From positions 8,275 to 50,851 of the forward strand of contig JAULBX010026230.1 in assembly GCA_032358255.1 (NCBI GenBank): a stretch of DNA of 42,577 bases, written 5' to 3'. Below, in pieces: positions 21,462-33,200 of this stretch; positions within the stretch are counted from its first letter, which is position 1, and each line of letters starts with the position of its first letter. The notes beneath the pieces are model-generated. The model was not told where the DNA came from and ran no database searches. It saw only the letters and a program-made list of their open reading frames with translations. This stretch comes from Heterotrichella gracilis (Eukaryota; Sar; Xanthophyceae; Tribonematales; Xanthonemataceae). Both the position numbers and the translations under genes were made by a program.

Positions 21462-22095
21462 AGGAAAGGAAGTGACTTTGCATCGGGTAGGTGCCGATTG
21501 CTAGGGCGTGGGCTTTCCTATAAACGTGCTGGGCCAACTTCTGGGGCAGCTGGCATCGAGGGACATGCCAAGAGATGGGTCCCCAGGTTGCCACAGAGTG
21601 GCGAGTCAGGTGTGTATCATACCAAACCGCATGGCAGGAGGGCTGGATAAAAGCTGGCCCACCGCGCCGTATTTACACTGGTCTACAGGTCTATAAGCCT
21701 GGGAATCATCTTGCTTCCCATGGCCAAAGCCCGGGTGGGACCTCCCCGGTTGTATTCGCACACATACTCCCTGAGGCAGCTCGGCTCCAGCTCAGCTCAG
21801 TGGGCGCAGCTGCTGAGGCGGACCGTACTTAGTACCCTCGACACACAATTAATGCACCAAAGCAACTACATCTCCGCTACATTGCCACCCTTTAGCCCTC
21901 CCACACCCACCCAACCTCGTATAGTCCCACGATGTTCGCCCCACCGCACATTGGCACAGTCCCACACGCGCTCCGGAGCTTCGGCCTAGGGACCCGTGAC
22001 TGTATGGCACTCTCACAGCCGCCTCGAAGGCTCAGCTAACGACTCCTCCCACGCTTAAGGGCCCTGTTTGAACGCATTTCCCCCGCCCTTGGGGG
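21462..22095. promoter_or_regulatory. Divergent intergenic interval between channel and toroid gene
   Basis: These 634 bases separate the ATGs of two head-to-head genes and should contain both promoters and 5' leaders. The sequence is not repetitive and I see no clear TATA box. The call rests on position only. Confidence 0.5.
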
Positions 22096-24945
22096 ATGTC
22101 GTCTACAATGCTTCAGTACCAGGCAGCGCCGTGCTTCCCTACCTTGTCATCCGCACAAACCCTATGTGGCACGCCATCCCACGCGCATGAAAGCCCCAGC
22201 TCGTCAGCCCCGCCCGCCTCGCCCCTGGTCCTCCCAGCCCTCAGGATACCCAGCCTGACCAATGCTTCACCCAGGATGGCGCAGCTGTTGGCCCCATTCC
22301 AGTCCCAGCTCCGCACCAGCCTATCCCTCCTCCAGGATTGGTTCGCGCACATGGTGGAGCCTTCATCTAACAGGCTCGCCTACGGATTCAACCCTCGTAC
22401 AGCCGCCCGTGACCCATTGGCCGTCACGCAGAGCACGGTTCGGGACTTGGGCACAGTCACGTCCCTGGGTGTGCTCCAGAGCTTTGTGGGGGGCCAGCGT
22501 TTCGACCCGGTGATCAACGCTACCCTGTACGACTATGAGAGGCACCTGGTGAACTGCCGCCTGTCGGAAAGCTCGTCCGGGTTGGACGGTGGCGGCGGCA
22601 GCAGCAGGCCAGGTAAATAGCAAACTAAACTACTGGGTTCAGCTGTGTTTTTGAAGTTGCCTTTCAAACTTGCCGCAATGCAGAGGTGGATGTTGGGGGT
22701 TGTGGAAATACACACTGGCATGTGGACATGCATCTCTGCACTGGACTCCACCTCCAAATGCTTGCCTTCTTCAAGGGTTACGAAGAAAACGTACTTCCAG
22801 TGTTTTGAGATGTGCACAACTGGCCCTTTGTAAACGTGAATGAGCTCACTGTTTCCATGTTGTTGATACCCCCGCCCCATTTGCAGTGACCTACTCTTCT
22901 GAACAGCAAGTCATTCACCACCCTTTACTATTACCCACCTCCCACCGCCACAGTCCAACCCAAATCACCCACCACCCACTCCACACTTGCCACGCACACC
23001 ACCCATCACCTCTCCCTGCCTCTCCCAGGCTCGCCAGACCAGGGCAACCGCAGCGTGTCCTGCTGGAGCTTCCTCAACACCCTGCCGCACGGCGACCAGT
23101 CCTGCATAGCCCACAACGCGTTCTTCCTGCTGGCCTTCCTGCACGCGCACTCCTATGCGTTCACCTCGGACCGGCACAGGCAGCTCAACTTGGCGAGGGT
23201 GGCCAACGGGATTGTGCGCCAGCAGCGGCCGGACGGCACCTACAGGTGGGTTTAGGGTTTGGCGTTTAGGGTTAAGGGTTTAGGGTTTGGCCCGGGCAGG
23301 CACAGGCAGCTCAACCTGGCGAGGGTGGCCAACGGGATTGTGCGCCAGCAGCGTCCCGACGGTACTTACAGGTGGGTTCAGGGTGTAGGGTTTGGCCCCA
23401 GCGGCACCTACAGGTGGTTTATGGTGTTGCATATTAGATTTAGTGTGTATGGTAGGGTTCGGCCCTTCAATGTTTTAGGGAACGCGAAAAAGGAAATGGA
23501 ACCCACGTCCTGTACAGCAACAGTCCAGTGTCAGGGAAGTCAGGCAGGCAGCTCATTTATTGAGGGTATAGGGGGTGAATGGCAGCTGGTGCAACGAGTC
23601 GTGCCTGTTGCATGCTACACTGCCATTGCATCACTTCAGGGCAGGTGGCCCTGGTGCTCCAGCCAACACACATTTCACAGGCGGTGCACCTGCCATTTTA
23701 CCTGTGCCGAACCCTTTTTGTGTTACTTGCCTGACCCCTGCGAAACCTTGTGTAGGGTGTACTACGCCGCCAGCCAGCAGAGCGACGCGGGGTTCCAGCT
23801 GTACTCTGGCGAGGCCATGCTGGCGCTGGTGAGGGCATTCGAGGAGCTGCAGGAGCCGTCCTACCTGGCGTCTGCTGAGAAGGCCATCGTGGCGTACAGG
23901 AGGCTGTATGACCAGGTGGGTTTGCGGAGGAAAACGTCTAATATAGTGTGTGAGTGTGGACTGGCTTTGGGAGGACGCTGTTGCCGTGGCGTGGCGGTTA
24001 TCAGTTGCGCCATGCATCTACCAATGGAGCTAGGGACATTGGCACGTTATCCTTCTGGCGTGGCGATTACCAGTAGTGAAATGCATTCACCAAATGTGGT
24101 TGGGGACACTGGCAACTTCAACGTTTAGATTCGGCCTCCTTTTGCCTCATCGCACATACAGACGTTATTAGTGCAACCATGCTCACCTTCCCTCTCAACC
24201 CCCCCGCAGGGCGCCATCGACCGCAGCCACCTGGTGTTCTTCGCCAACTGGCAGACCCAGGCCGCGCGCCTGCTGGTGCACCACACCGAGAAGCACGCGC
24301 TGCGCCACGAGGTGCAGCGCTACGTGCGCCAGATGCAGGACCAGGTGATCGACCACGTAGGGTTTTTCGAGGGGCTGGAGCGCGACCCGGGGGCGGTGTC
24401 CACGGTGGAGTGCGCGTGTGCGCTGGAGGGGCTGGCGGACGCGTATGCGATGCTGCTGGTGGAGGGGGGGAGGGCCAAGCACGAGGGGCGCATGCGCAAG
24501 TATGAGCGCGCCATCGGGCAGGCGCTGGCGTTCCTCCTGCGCGTGCAGGTGCGTGGCTGGCGGCAATAGCAGTGATGTACGCTTTTTACATAATGCTTCA
24601 CAGCATCCTATCCTCATGCGTGGTTTGCCAGTGGCACGACCCACCGCAGCACAGCAGACAGGGGTGCATCCTTCCCGTGCGTGAATGCCACTGTCCTTGG
24701 AAATAACCCACAATGAGTGTGGGACCAGTTGGACATCTGATGCGTATGCACACTGCCTGATATCAATACTCCTCTCCCTCTCTCCCCTTCAGGTCCAGCC
24801 AGGCGAGGGTGTCCCCCCCTTGGCGGTGGGTGGCTTCCCCCACGGCCTGCAGCGCCCCCAGCAGCGGGTGGATGTGGGGGGCCATGTGGCCAACGCCTTC
24901 ATCAAGCTCATGGCCCTGGGTAACCAAGGGTCAAGGGAGGAGTGA
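22096..24945 (+). CDS. Alpha/alpha-toroid (six-hairpin glycosidase-like) protein, probably organelle-targeted (5 exons)
   Basis: Exons: 22096-22612, 23029-23245, 23756-23915, 24210-24548, 24793-24945. They give 1,386 nt and 461 aa with consistent phases. The first about 60 residues are rich in Ser, Pro and Ala and poor in acidic residues, as expected for a transit peptide. The rest is helical with repeated small-residue motifs typical of an (alpha/alpha)6 barrel: HNAFFLLAFLHAH, LYSGEAMLALVRAFEELQEP, ASAEKAIVAYRRLYDQ, FFANWQTQAARLLV, and the last segment GGFPHGLQRPQQRVDVGGHV. This order (YSGEAMLAL, then W-Q, then a D-x-x-x-H segment) resembles six-hairpin glycosidase-like proteins, but I cannot name the family or substrate, and catalytic residues are uncertain. 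The GT in GCCCTGGGTAACC near the stop could be a donor to a further exon. An extra in-frame exon copy sits in intron 2. Confidence 0.78.
23302..23373 (+). other. Candidate cassette exon: in-frame copy of toroid-gene exon 2 end
   Basis: This 72-base segment starts after GGGCAG, ends at CAG-GTGGGT, and is phase 2 on both sides, so including it adds 24 residues without shifting the frame. It repeats the 3' part of exon 2 (HRQLNLARVANGIVRQQRP, then DGTYR). It differs at five coding positions (TTG/CTG, CGG/CGT, CCG/CCC, GGC/GGT, ACC/ACT), all synonymous. The preceding 56-base stretch (23246-23301) would have to act as a very short intron with a poor pyrimidine tract. Alternatively it is simply intronic sequence of recent origin. 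Confidence 0.6.
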
Positions 24946-27278
24946 GAGGGTTTTCCTGTGAGGGGAGGAAACGGGGTTTCAAGTCTGGCGCCAGCTGTGC
25001 GCCGTGGTGCATCTATCAAGGGGAGCAAGGGGTTATTCAGTAATGGGAGAGGGGAGGGGGATTTGGCGTCAGCTGGGACCATGCAGTGGTGAATTTATCC
25101 GTGGGTGGCCGATATGGAAGGTATAAAGGGGTATTGTGTGGGGGGGGAGGGCAGGAGCGATATTGGCAGGGCAGAGAAACGTTATGTTATTAATTTGTGC
25201 ACAGCAAGTGCGGGGATGAGAATGGGGATTGGGGTATGCGAGATCCGGAGGCTGGGGATAGCAGAGCAGGAGCAACAGTATAAGCATGGGAACGCGGGGC
25301 AGCAATGCGTAATGTCAATGGGGTTTTGGCGCAGAAGCAGAGGCGCATGGAGGGGGGAAGGCATGTCATACAGCCATGGCGGATTGGACTGGGACTCTGG
25401 CAAGATTTTTGGCGAGGGATTTCTGCGTTTGCGCAATCAGCGAGGAATCAAGAACAGTTTTGTGTGTCCCATCCATTCTTTGCATTATTCAGGATTCCAA
25501 AGTGCCATGTTTGCATTAAACATAGGTAGGATTCACACTAGGTGCGCGTATTATGTCTTTTTATGTATAGGTAGGTACCACAGCACGTGCTGGCATCAAG
25601 CTATTTACACACAGCGCGCAACGAATGACGCTTACACCAGCACAGCATATGCAGTAGCTGCATCCATTCAGGGAGTAGGTAGGGTATTCATCGGGGTTTG
25701 CATGGTGTGAAGACTGCTAGACCGGGCAGTACCTCCCCTTCTTCGCTTTTGGCAGCTGCGTTTTCCCCCTGCAGCTAGCAACCACAAGCTTAACTGCACC
25801 ATGATTGCTGTTCGGGCAATGGCTGAGCTGTGGGTACTGCAATGGCAGCTAGGGTGGCGCCCTATGCGCAGTGTTTGATGCTGAAAGACTGATGCATCAG
25901 CCAGTGTTTGTACGTCGATGAATGCATGAATTGGTCATACGTACAAGGTGATCAATCATTGCAGAGCAATTCCAAAAGCGTTCTTGATTTTGGTACTGCG
26001 AACCTTTTGCAGTTGTTTCACAGTTCAGGCACTAATTTGGTTTTGTTGAGCACCACACCATGGCTGTCCACATTCTTGCACCGCACTGCCTGGTTTTCAC
26101 ATGGCAGGTCTTGTGGGGCCACCACCATTCTGCATTTGTTCCAGTAGTCTACGAGAGAGAGCGTGCGCATTGCAGGTTATTTGTGTTGTTCATTCGAGAT
26201 TTGAGGAATATCATAAAGTACATGTTGTGCACCACCCATATCTATGTAGCCGATTTCGTGCACGTTCATGTACTAGCTTTTTGCCCTAGGGGCACTTGCA
26301 GTGAGGCAAGCATTGCTGCCAAGGCGCAACGCCGCCGGACAACACCTTTTTGCATATGCAATTTTGCAGTTTTAACCCTTACAAGGTCAATTGCTGCAGC
26401 AGGTTATTTTCAGGACTGTCATACGTTATCAGAAGTATTTTAGTATCGTGTACGGTGTTGCGCGTATACGTTTCAGACGCTGAATTGGATTACTCCATGG
26501 TACTTGTAACCACATGTATGTAAGAAGGGTTTTGCCCACACTTCCAGGTGGATCAATGTTTCAACTTAGTTGAACACTCGAGTCAACAGATGCCTCGTGC
26601 TGAATAAAATAGGTCCTCTCAGAGCTAGGCTAGCTGAGCTGCTGCACTTGATGGACAAACAAGAATAGAAAATAAACGCCAAACTTTTGAGGCGTGAACA
26701 AGGCGGCATAGCAACTACCCAGCAGCATGATGCATAGGCCCCCGGTGCTCAAGATTGTGCATGCTCCACTCCTCTCAAAATCTCCATAATGGAAACACAC
26801 AGTGGGCCCCAGGGTTGACAACTTCCTCCACTACCCACTATGTATGTCATCCGGCACGGAGGTAGCAGCGCTGATTCTCATACAACAACAGTTGCTGCAT
26901 GAGAAATCAATTACTGGGCGCTGTGGCACATAATCAAACTGGTTCTGAAAAGTGCATTTCTGCCTCAACGCGTTGCAACATCTGCCGAGCATCACGTGGC
27001 CTGTTGGGACACTTTATCTCAACAAAAGCGCCAAAAAAGTAAGATTATCCTAGTACACGCCGACTTCTCGAAAAGCATTTTGGTGCACGCCTGTCACACA
27101 CACTTGAAAAACTGGAGGCCCTTTGTAATCTTCTCCGCCCCAACTCCCATTCCGCCATCACAACATTACAAATACATACGTGCACGTTTGCGCCGCCACA
27201 TCCCCCGTCCCCCATCCCCACCTCCTTGTCTCCATACGAAATATACACCCTGCGGCCCCTTCACAGGGGGGCAGTATG
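24946..27278. other. Intergenic between two converging genes, no gene seen
   Basis: The toroid gene (+) and ATG9 (-) converge here. Open frames exist, but none shows domain resemblance or splice structure. A short block at 26640-26740 resembles 39555-39640 and is listed separately. From 27010 the sequence is the probable ATG9 3' untranslated region. Confidence 0.5.
26640..26740. repeat. Short dispersed repeat, copy 1
   Basis: The stretch reading AAACGCCAAACTTTTGAGGC, then GGCGGCATAGCAACTACC, resembles the block at 39555-39640 (CAGGCGCCAAGGCGTAAATA, then GGGGGCATAGCAACCACGC). Only these two copies are seen in the window; the origin is unknown. Confidence 0.55.
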
Positions 27279-30200
27279 TTACAAAAAGTAGTCCTCCTCC
27301 TCCGAATCCCGCCGAAATGTCGACATTTCATGGGCCCGTTCCTGGGACCGCTCCGGACCCCACCTGTTCCCCCCCCACCCCTGGTGGTTCACACCATCCC
27401 CCACCCTCCCACCTCCCTCCTCACCCTCCTCCCCACCCGCCAGCCACCCGTTACTCGCCAAGGGCTGGTGGTTCGCCCAGAAGGGGGACGGAGGATGTAC
27501 AAAAGAGGGGAGGGCGGCTGTCGGCGGTGTGGTGGTGGGGTGCGCGGGGGGCTGGGGTCGTGGGGGACGCTGCGCAATTTGTGGGGATTGGCGGTAGCTG
27601 ATGCTGTGTTCCCGGGATGGCGCCTGCTCCTTCTCCTTGCTTTCATACAGGCTTTGGAGCAGGATTTGGCCCACTGCTACCCGCTCTGGTGCATCGCTGC
27701 CGCCCCAGGAATTGACGCCCTGCAACACATTTTCATTCACTACATTCAATAACTAATCAAGAAGGTCAAATATCATTTCAGGTGGCATGCATCAACACCC
27801 CACAATTCAATTCCCAGGCATGAACGAAAAAATAGTAATAATAAGTACCCGCCGCAGGGAAACTATCGCCTCCATCAAGGCAAAGAATAGTTACATGGGC
27901 ATAAGCAAATCAATTCGGGGCTGCAAATATCATGCAGACACCCTCCCACCCTCCAGTCCCAACAACCCACTCTACATGCGAGTCCTGTGCCCTGCCTCTC
28001 CCCCCATCCCATTCCCCGACCCTGTCCCTCACCTGTGCAGCCCCTCCCCCGCCTCCTCTCAAGAAGAACTCAGCCGATCCAAACACCGACCCGCTTGGAC
28101 TCACCCCCCTGTACCCCCCCTGGTAATACCCCACTTGATGGTAGTACCCCTGGGCCCCACTGGCAGGCACCGGAGAGGGCCCGTGGCCACTGCCTGTGAG
28201 GTGGCCAAGGGGGTGTAGCATCGAGTGGGAGGGGGGGGCGTGGGAGGGGTCATCGCCCCCTGGGGGTGCGCCTGCGTGCTCGGATCGCTGCATGTTCTGC
28301 GATGTGGGGGGAGGGTATTGGCAAGGGCACTAAACATGAGATAAATAATCCATTTTATGATGGCGCGAGGCAATTAGGCGCTGACTACTAATCTGGCTGC
28401 GCTGCTGGAACGGCAAGGATGGTACGTAATGATCTCAATGATAAACAGATCTACTTCAACATGCATATTGAATCATGATAACCCCAGAATCTACTTACAA
28501 AAAGCAAGGTGCTTACTGACATGCACCCCCTGACCCCCGCTGACAAGAGCACTGGACACAGCATCAATCAGGCGCAGCAAAACCCAAAACCTTGTACGGT
28601 TTCCCAAAAACCCCAAAGGGCTTCCTCAAAGTACCGCAGCATTTCCTCCCCGTTGTTTCCCCCCCGCACCTGCAGCATCTGGCTGTACGGATTGTAGTGT
28701 GTGGAGGGCATGACGCCAGGGTGTTGCCCCTGACCCTGCCCCTGTGCCAGGCTGGTGAGCAGCTGCCTAGCTGAGGGGGAGGGGTCCCAGTGGGGGTAGG
28801 TGGCGGCAAAGGTGATGAGGGATTTCTCCATCTTGCCCTGCCGGCTCTGGGCGGACTGCAGCAACACAAAGTTACAAACGGGTGTTCAGTGTTGATCGCA
28901 GTGAGGAATGGTTTGCATGTATTATTTCCCACTAGTTTTGCACCCAATCGCGCGCTGCCCCTTACTTCTTACACTGTTATATTTATTACAGTATTTGAGG
29001 TTATGGTGGTGCCGGCCAAACAGGGCGTAAGGCCCAACCACCAGCCACCAGCCGAGGCACGGTAGCCATCTGCTCAATTCCTGTTGAGCCCCTCAATCTG
29101 CCTCCAAACGGCCTCTACAACCCTCTCTGCCCCACCCACCTTGGCACTGCCCAACTCCCAGTGTTCAGGCAAATTTTAAATGTGAGACCCTACAAGATAC
29201 ACCTTTGCCACCGTGGCCGCTGCCCCGTACTTACAGTTGCCGTGGCGCTGGAAGTCAAACCTCTAAACCCTAGACTCGTTAACCCTAGAAACCCTACCTT
29301 TGGCACCGTGGCCGCTGCCCCGTACTTGGGGTTGCCGTGGCGTTGGAAGTCAAATGCAGACAGGCTGCATATGTGTCCCACCCCATCCACGTCCACAGTG
29401 AATTCCCGCACAAACTTGAGGATGGCGCCTGCGGTGGGGAGGGTTGGGAGGGTAGGGGTTGGCAGGGTTTGGGCGTACGGTGGGTGGAGAGGTTTGGGCG
29501 CCCAGCCTGTAGGTGTGGTGTGGTGATCCTCTACGCAACTGAAGGGTTTAGGATTTGCCAGCTCTTGCACAATGAGCAGCGCCTTGTCAAGAACACACCA
29601 TCAACCCCGCGCAGCACCTGCGAGCGGTGTGCACGCGCATGCACCACTACCTACAACCAGTACTGGAGCAGGCCTCTCATACCCTAAACCCTGAAAAACA
29701 CTGCACCTCAAGGTGAGTGCTTGCGTGCGCCACTAACAGCTACACTACCTGCAACCAGCTACCACTCCACCCCCCCCCACCCACCTGCGCACTGTGGCAA
29801 CAACAGGTAAAGCACAACGGGCGTGAGCAAAATACCGGTCCTGGCCAGCTACTCCACAACGCGAATCGCCTTGTATTAGAACAGGCATTCAAATCCTACA
29901 CCGTAAGCCTACAAGACCCGTATACCCCCTGCACCGCGGCGGAAAGCGCATCCATGAGCCACTAAATACCAAGATACCTGGCTACAACTACCTACCCACC
30001 CACCTGCACACTGCGGCAGCGAGAAGTACAGCACAAAGGGCGTGAGCAAAATGCTGGCCAACTCCTCCACAAAAAGCAGCGCCTTGTACTGAAACAGCCC
30101 CTCAAACTCCCCTTGGATCTCGGCAGTGTGCGCGCGCGTGCGCCAGTGGCGGGGCAGCCAGTGGGTGTGCGCCACCACCTCCAGGAGGGCCATCTCGGGA

Positions 30201-33200
30201 TCAAAGGAGGTCCCCGGCTCGATGATGAAGGCGCGGGAGACGGCCAGGACGATGCCGAGTGTCGCGCCCCACCTGCAAGGGTTTGGGGGTTTAGGGTTTA
30301 GGGTTTTGGGTTCTGGATGGCCAGTACGATGCCCAGGGCTGCGATCCCACCTATGGGGGCGGTAGGGTTTCGGATTTTGAGGTTTGAGATTGAGGTTTTT
30401 AAGGTCCCGGATTCACTCATAGAGGCGCAGCACGTCCAGCACATGATGAGCATGGTACCCCATCCGCACTGGTGAAAGGATTTAGGGTTTTACAGGGCTT
30501 TATGATCTGTGGCGAAGGCCAGCAGCCTGCTGAGTGGGTGTTACCCCACCAGTTTACCCCAAAGCCTGTCAACCCTTACCCCCCTCAACTCGATTTCACT
30601 CACCACACCAGGTTCCTGCCCATGAGCTGCCTCTCCAGCAGCTGCTCATGCACCAGCGCAGCAGCAAGCAGCAGCGCGGCAAAGGAGCCTGTGATGAATG
30701 CGGCAAGCTTGGCCAGCTGGGTAAGGCTGGGGTTGGGGAACTGGCGGATGTAGTGCTCCGCTGCCCTGTGGGACGCGTTCAGCCTGCAAGGTGAAGGCGG
30801 GTCTTGGTTAGGGTTTTCTGGTTTGGGGTAGGGTTTAGGGGAACTGGCGGATGCAGTGCTCCACTACGCAGGGAGGCGTTCAGCCTGCGGTAGGGTTCAA
30901 ATGTTCAGGATGTGGTAAAGGAAACTGGAGCCCCCAGCTGCGCGCCATGAAATGTGTAACTGTGAGTGTTACTAATGTGGTGTAGAGCGATAGAAAGACG
31001 GGAGGACTTCATGTGGTTTGCCAGGTGAGAAAAATCCAAGGCAGCCTGTGTGATAGATAGCTGGGCAGGTTCTCCAAACCTTGATCAATGCAAGGTACCA
31101 GCCAAGGTACCAGCCATGCCCCCACCGCATAGCGCACAGTGTGGTTTATGGTGTGATGAAACCGCCGTCCCCACATGTGTGCGACACATAGTGCAGCAGC
31201 TCGTTTAACTCACCTATGCGACACATAGTGCGGCAGCTCGTTTAACTCCCGCAGCTTCCATTTCAAGGTGTGGCTTAAGAGGTTAATGTGTGGCCTAGGG
31301 TTTGAAGTGTGGGGTCTCACCTGTGCGACACATAGTGCGGCAGCTCGTTAAATTCCCGCAGTTTCCACTTTGCAAGCGGGGACCATCGGCGCGCGCCCAC
31401 GCTGGATGGGTGGTGGTAGAACTTCTCGGCATTCCTCAGGAAGAAGTATATGATGAGGAAGATGAGGAGGAAAGGGGAGACGAGCAGGTTGACCACCGCC
31501 ATGCGCCTGCGGGCGGGGGAGGTTGAGGTTAGGATAGGGTGTAGGGTTTAGGGTGACTACTGCCAAAGGTGCAGTCAAAATACTGCAGGTGGGGATGGAG
31601 TGGGTTGGACGGCTGCCCAGGGGAATTATTTGATGATATTAAGTGGCCCTTAATGATTGTGCGGAAATGCATGTTGCAGAATTACGCACCCTCGCCTCCG
31701 AGCCAAAGTCCAATCCCCAGAATGTACAGCGCCTCCTCGTCCATCCAAGACCTTGCCCCAGATTCCACCCACCTCAACCCCATCCCTACCCACCTGAACG
31801 TGCGCCGCAGCGCCTCCTCGTCCCTCCTGAAACCCTCTCTTAGCCGGAAGCTGTCGTCAAACATGCGGTCCAGCAGGCACCAGTACAGGTTCCACTCCAG
31901 GGTCTTGGTGAGGATGAGGTGCCCCCGCAGGCCCGGCAGGGGCACGTGGAGGGCCAGGACCCCCTTGTTGAGCATGCCGATGAGGTAGTTCTCCTTGCGC
32001 ATGATGCGGGACACGATGTCGTGCTCGGTGAGGTCGCGCGTCACGCACAGCCGGGTGGTCTTCTGGACCTGCGGGGAGGGTTTTGAGTAGGGTTTTGGTG
32101 TAAGATTTTGAGACACAATGTCGTGTTCGTTGAAATCGCGCTTCACGCCCAGCCAGTGGCCTTGAACACCTGCGGGGTGGCTTGTTGGGTAGAGGTTACC
32201 AGCAACCCCACCTCAACCCTACCAAACCACCCCTCACCTCCACCAGCAGGTGTACCCATGTGCAAGGTTGACCCTCCCGATGGTCCCAAACCCGGCATAA
32301 ACCCTATTCCAAACCCTTCGCACCTCCACCATCCGCCGCGCCACCTTGGGCCACGTGATGGTCTTGATGTGGCGCTCGGTGATGCCTAGCTTCACGGTGC
32401 AAAACCCTACAAATAACCTTACCTAAACGCTACCAAAGCGCTCCCCCACCTCCCAACCCATGTGCAAAGTTTGACCATCCCAATGGTCCCAAACCCTGCA
32501 TCAAACCCTGCATAAACCCTAGTCCAGACAATGCCCGCACCTCCACCATCCTGCGCGCCACCTCGGGCCACGTGATGGTCTTGATGTGGCGCTCGGTGAT
32601 TCCCAGCTTGACGTTGCAAAAGTGCTTCACCTCCGCTAAATCCTTGAGCTCCACCAGCAGGTGCGCGAGGTTGACCAGCCAGTAGAGGGAGAACAGCAGG
32701 AGGTAGGCGCAGGCTAGCAGGCGCCACCACAGGGGCCCGGCGCGCAGGGGGTGCGCATGGATCGCAACCTGGGGGAGGGCAGGGGGGGGCTGCCGTCATG
32801 CAGAGTAAACAGGGGGGGATGAGGAGCGATCGCGAGCCCCCTCAACCCTCGCTTTAGTCTTTTCCTGTTACATGCAATTTGACACAGCAACTGGCTCAGC
32901 AACAGCCTTTTTCTCGGTTGGTGCAGTAGCACTCGTCAATAGAGAGAGAACAGCACGAAATAGGTGCAGCGCCATCAAGGACAACTCTTATTATTGGCGA
33001 TGACGATCCAATAATGCCAAAATGTTTTGCTTTATGAAAAGCACACTCGCCCGGCCCGCAGCCCAATTCCCCCCCCCGTTTTCCGCACCTCCATTATGTC
33101 GCAGGTGCCCTCCTGTATGCATGGGTCCGACAGCCCCGCCCAGTTGACGCACAGCATGAGGAAGGAGGAGAATCCTACGGTGAACCCTAGGGCAACCAAG

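Noticed and set aside
23259..24128. 289-codon open frame in the toroid gene
   Set aside because: It reads through the echo, intron 2, exon 3 and intron 3. Its open length comes from in-frame exon copies, and the splice-consistent model explains the conserved parts.
25105..25710. 201-codon plus-strand frame after the toroid gene
   Set aside because: Composition is irregular and there are no motifs, splice sites or paralogous copy; a chance open frame is more likely.
27000..27752. Plus-strand frames of about 190-200 codons opposite the ATG9 last exon
   Set aside because: Shadows of the GC-rich ATG9 C-terminal exon; the minus-strand frame joins in phase with the preceding ATG9 exon.
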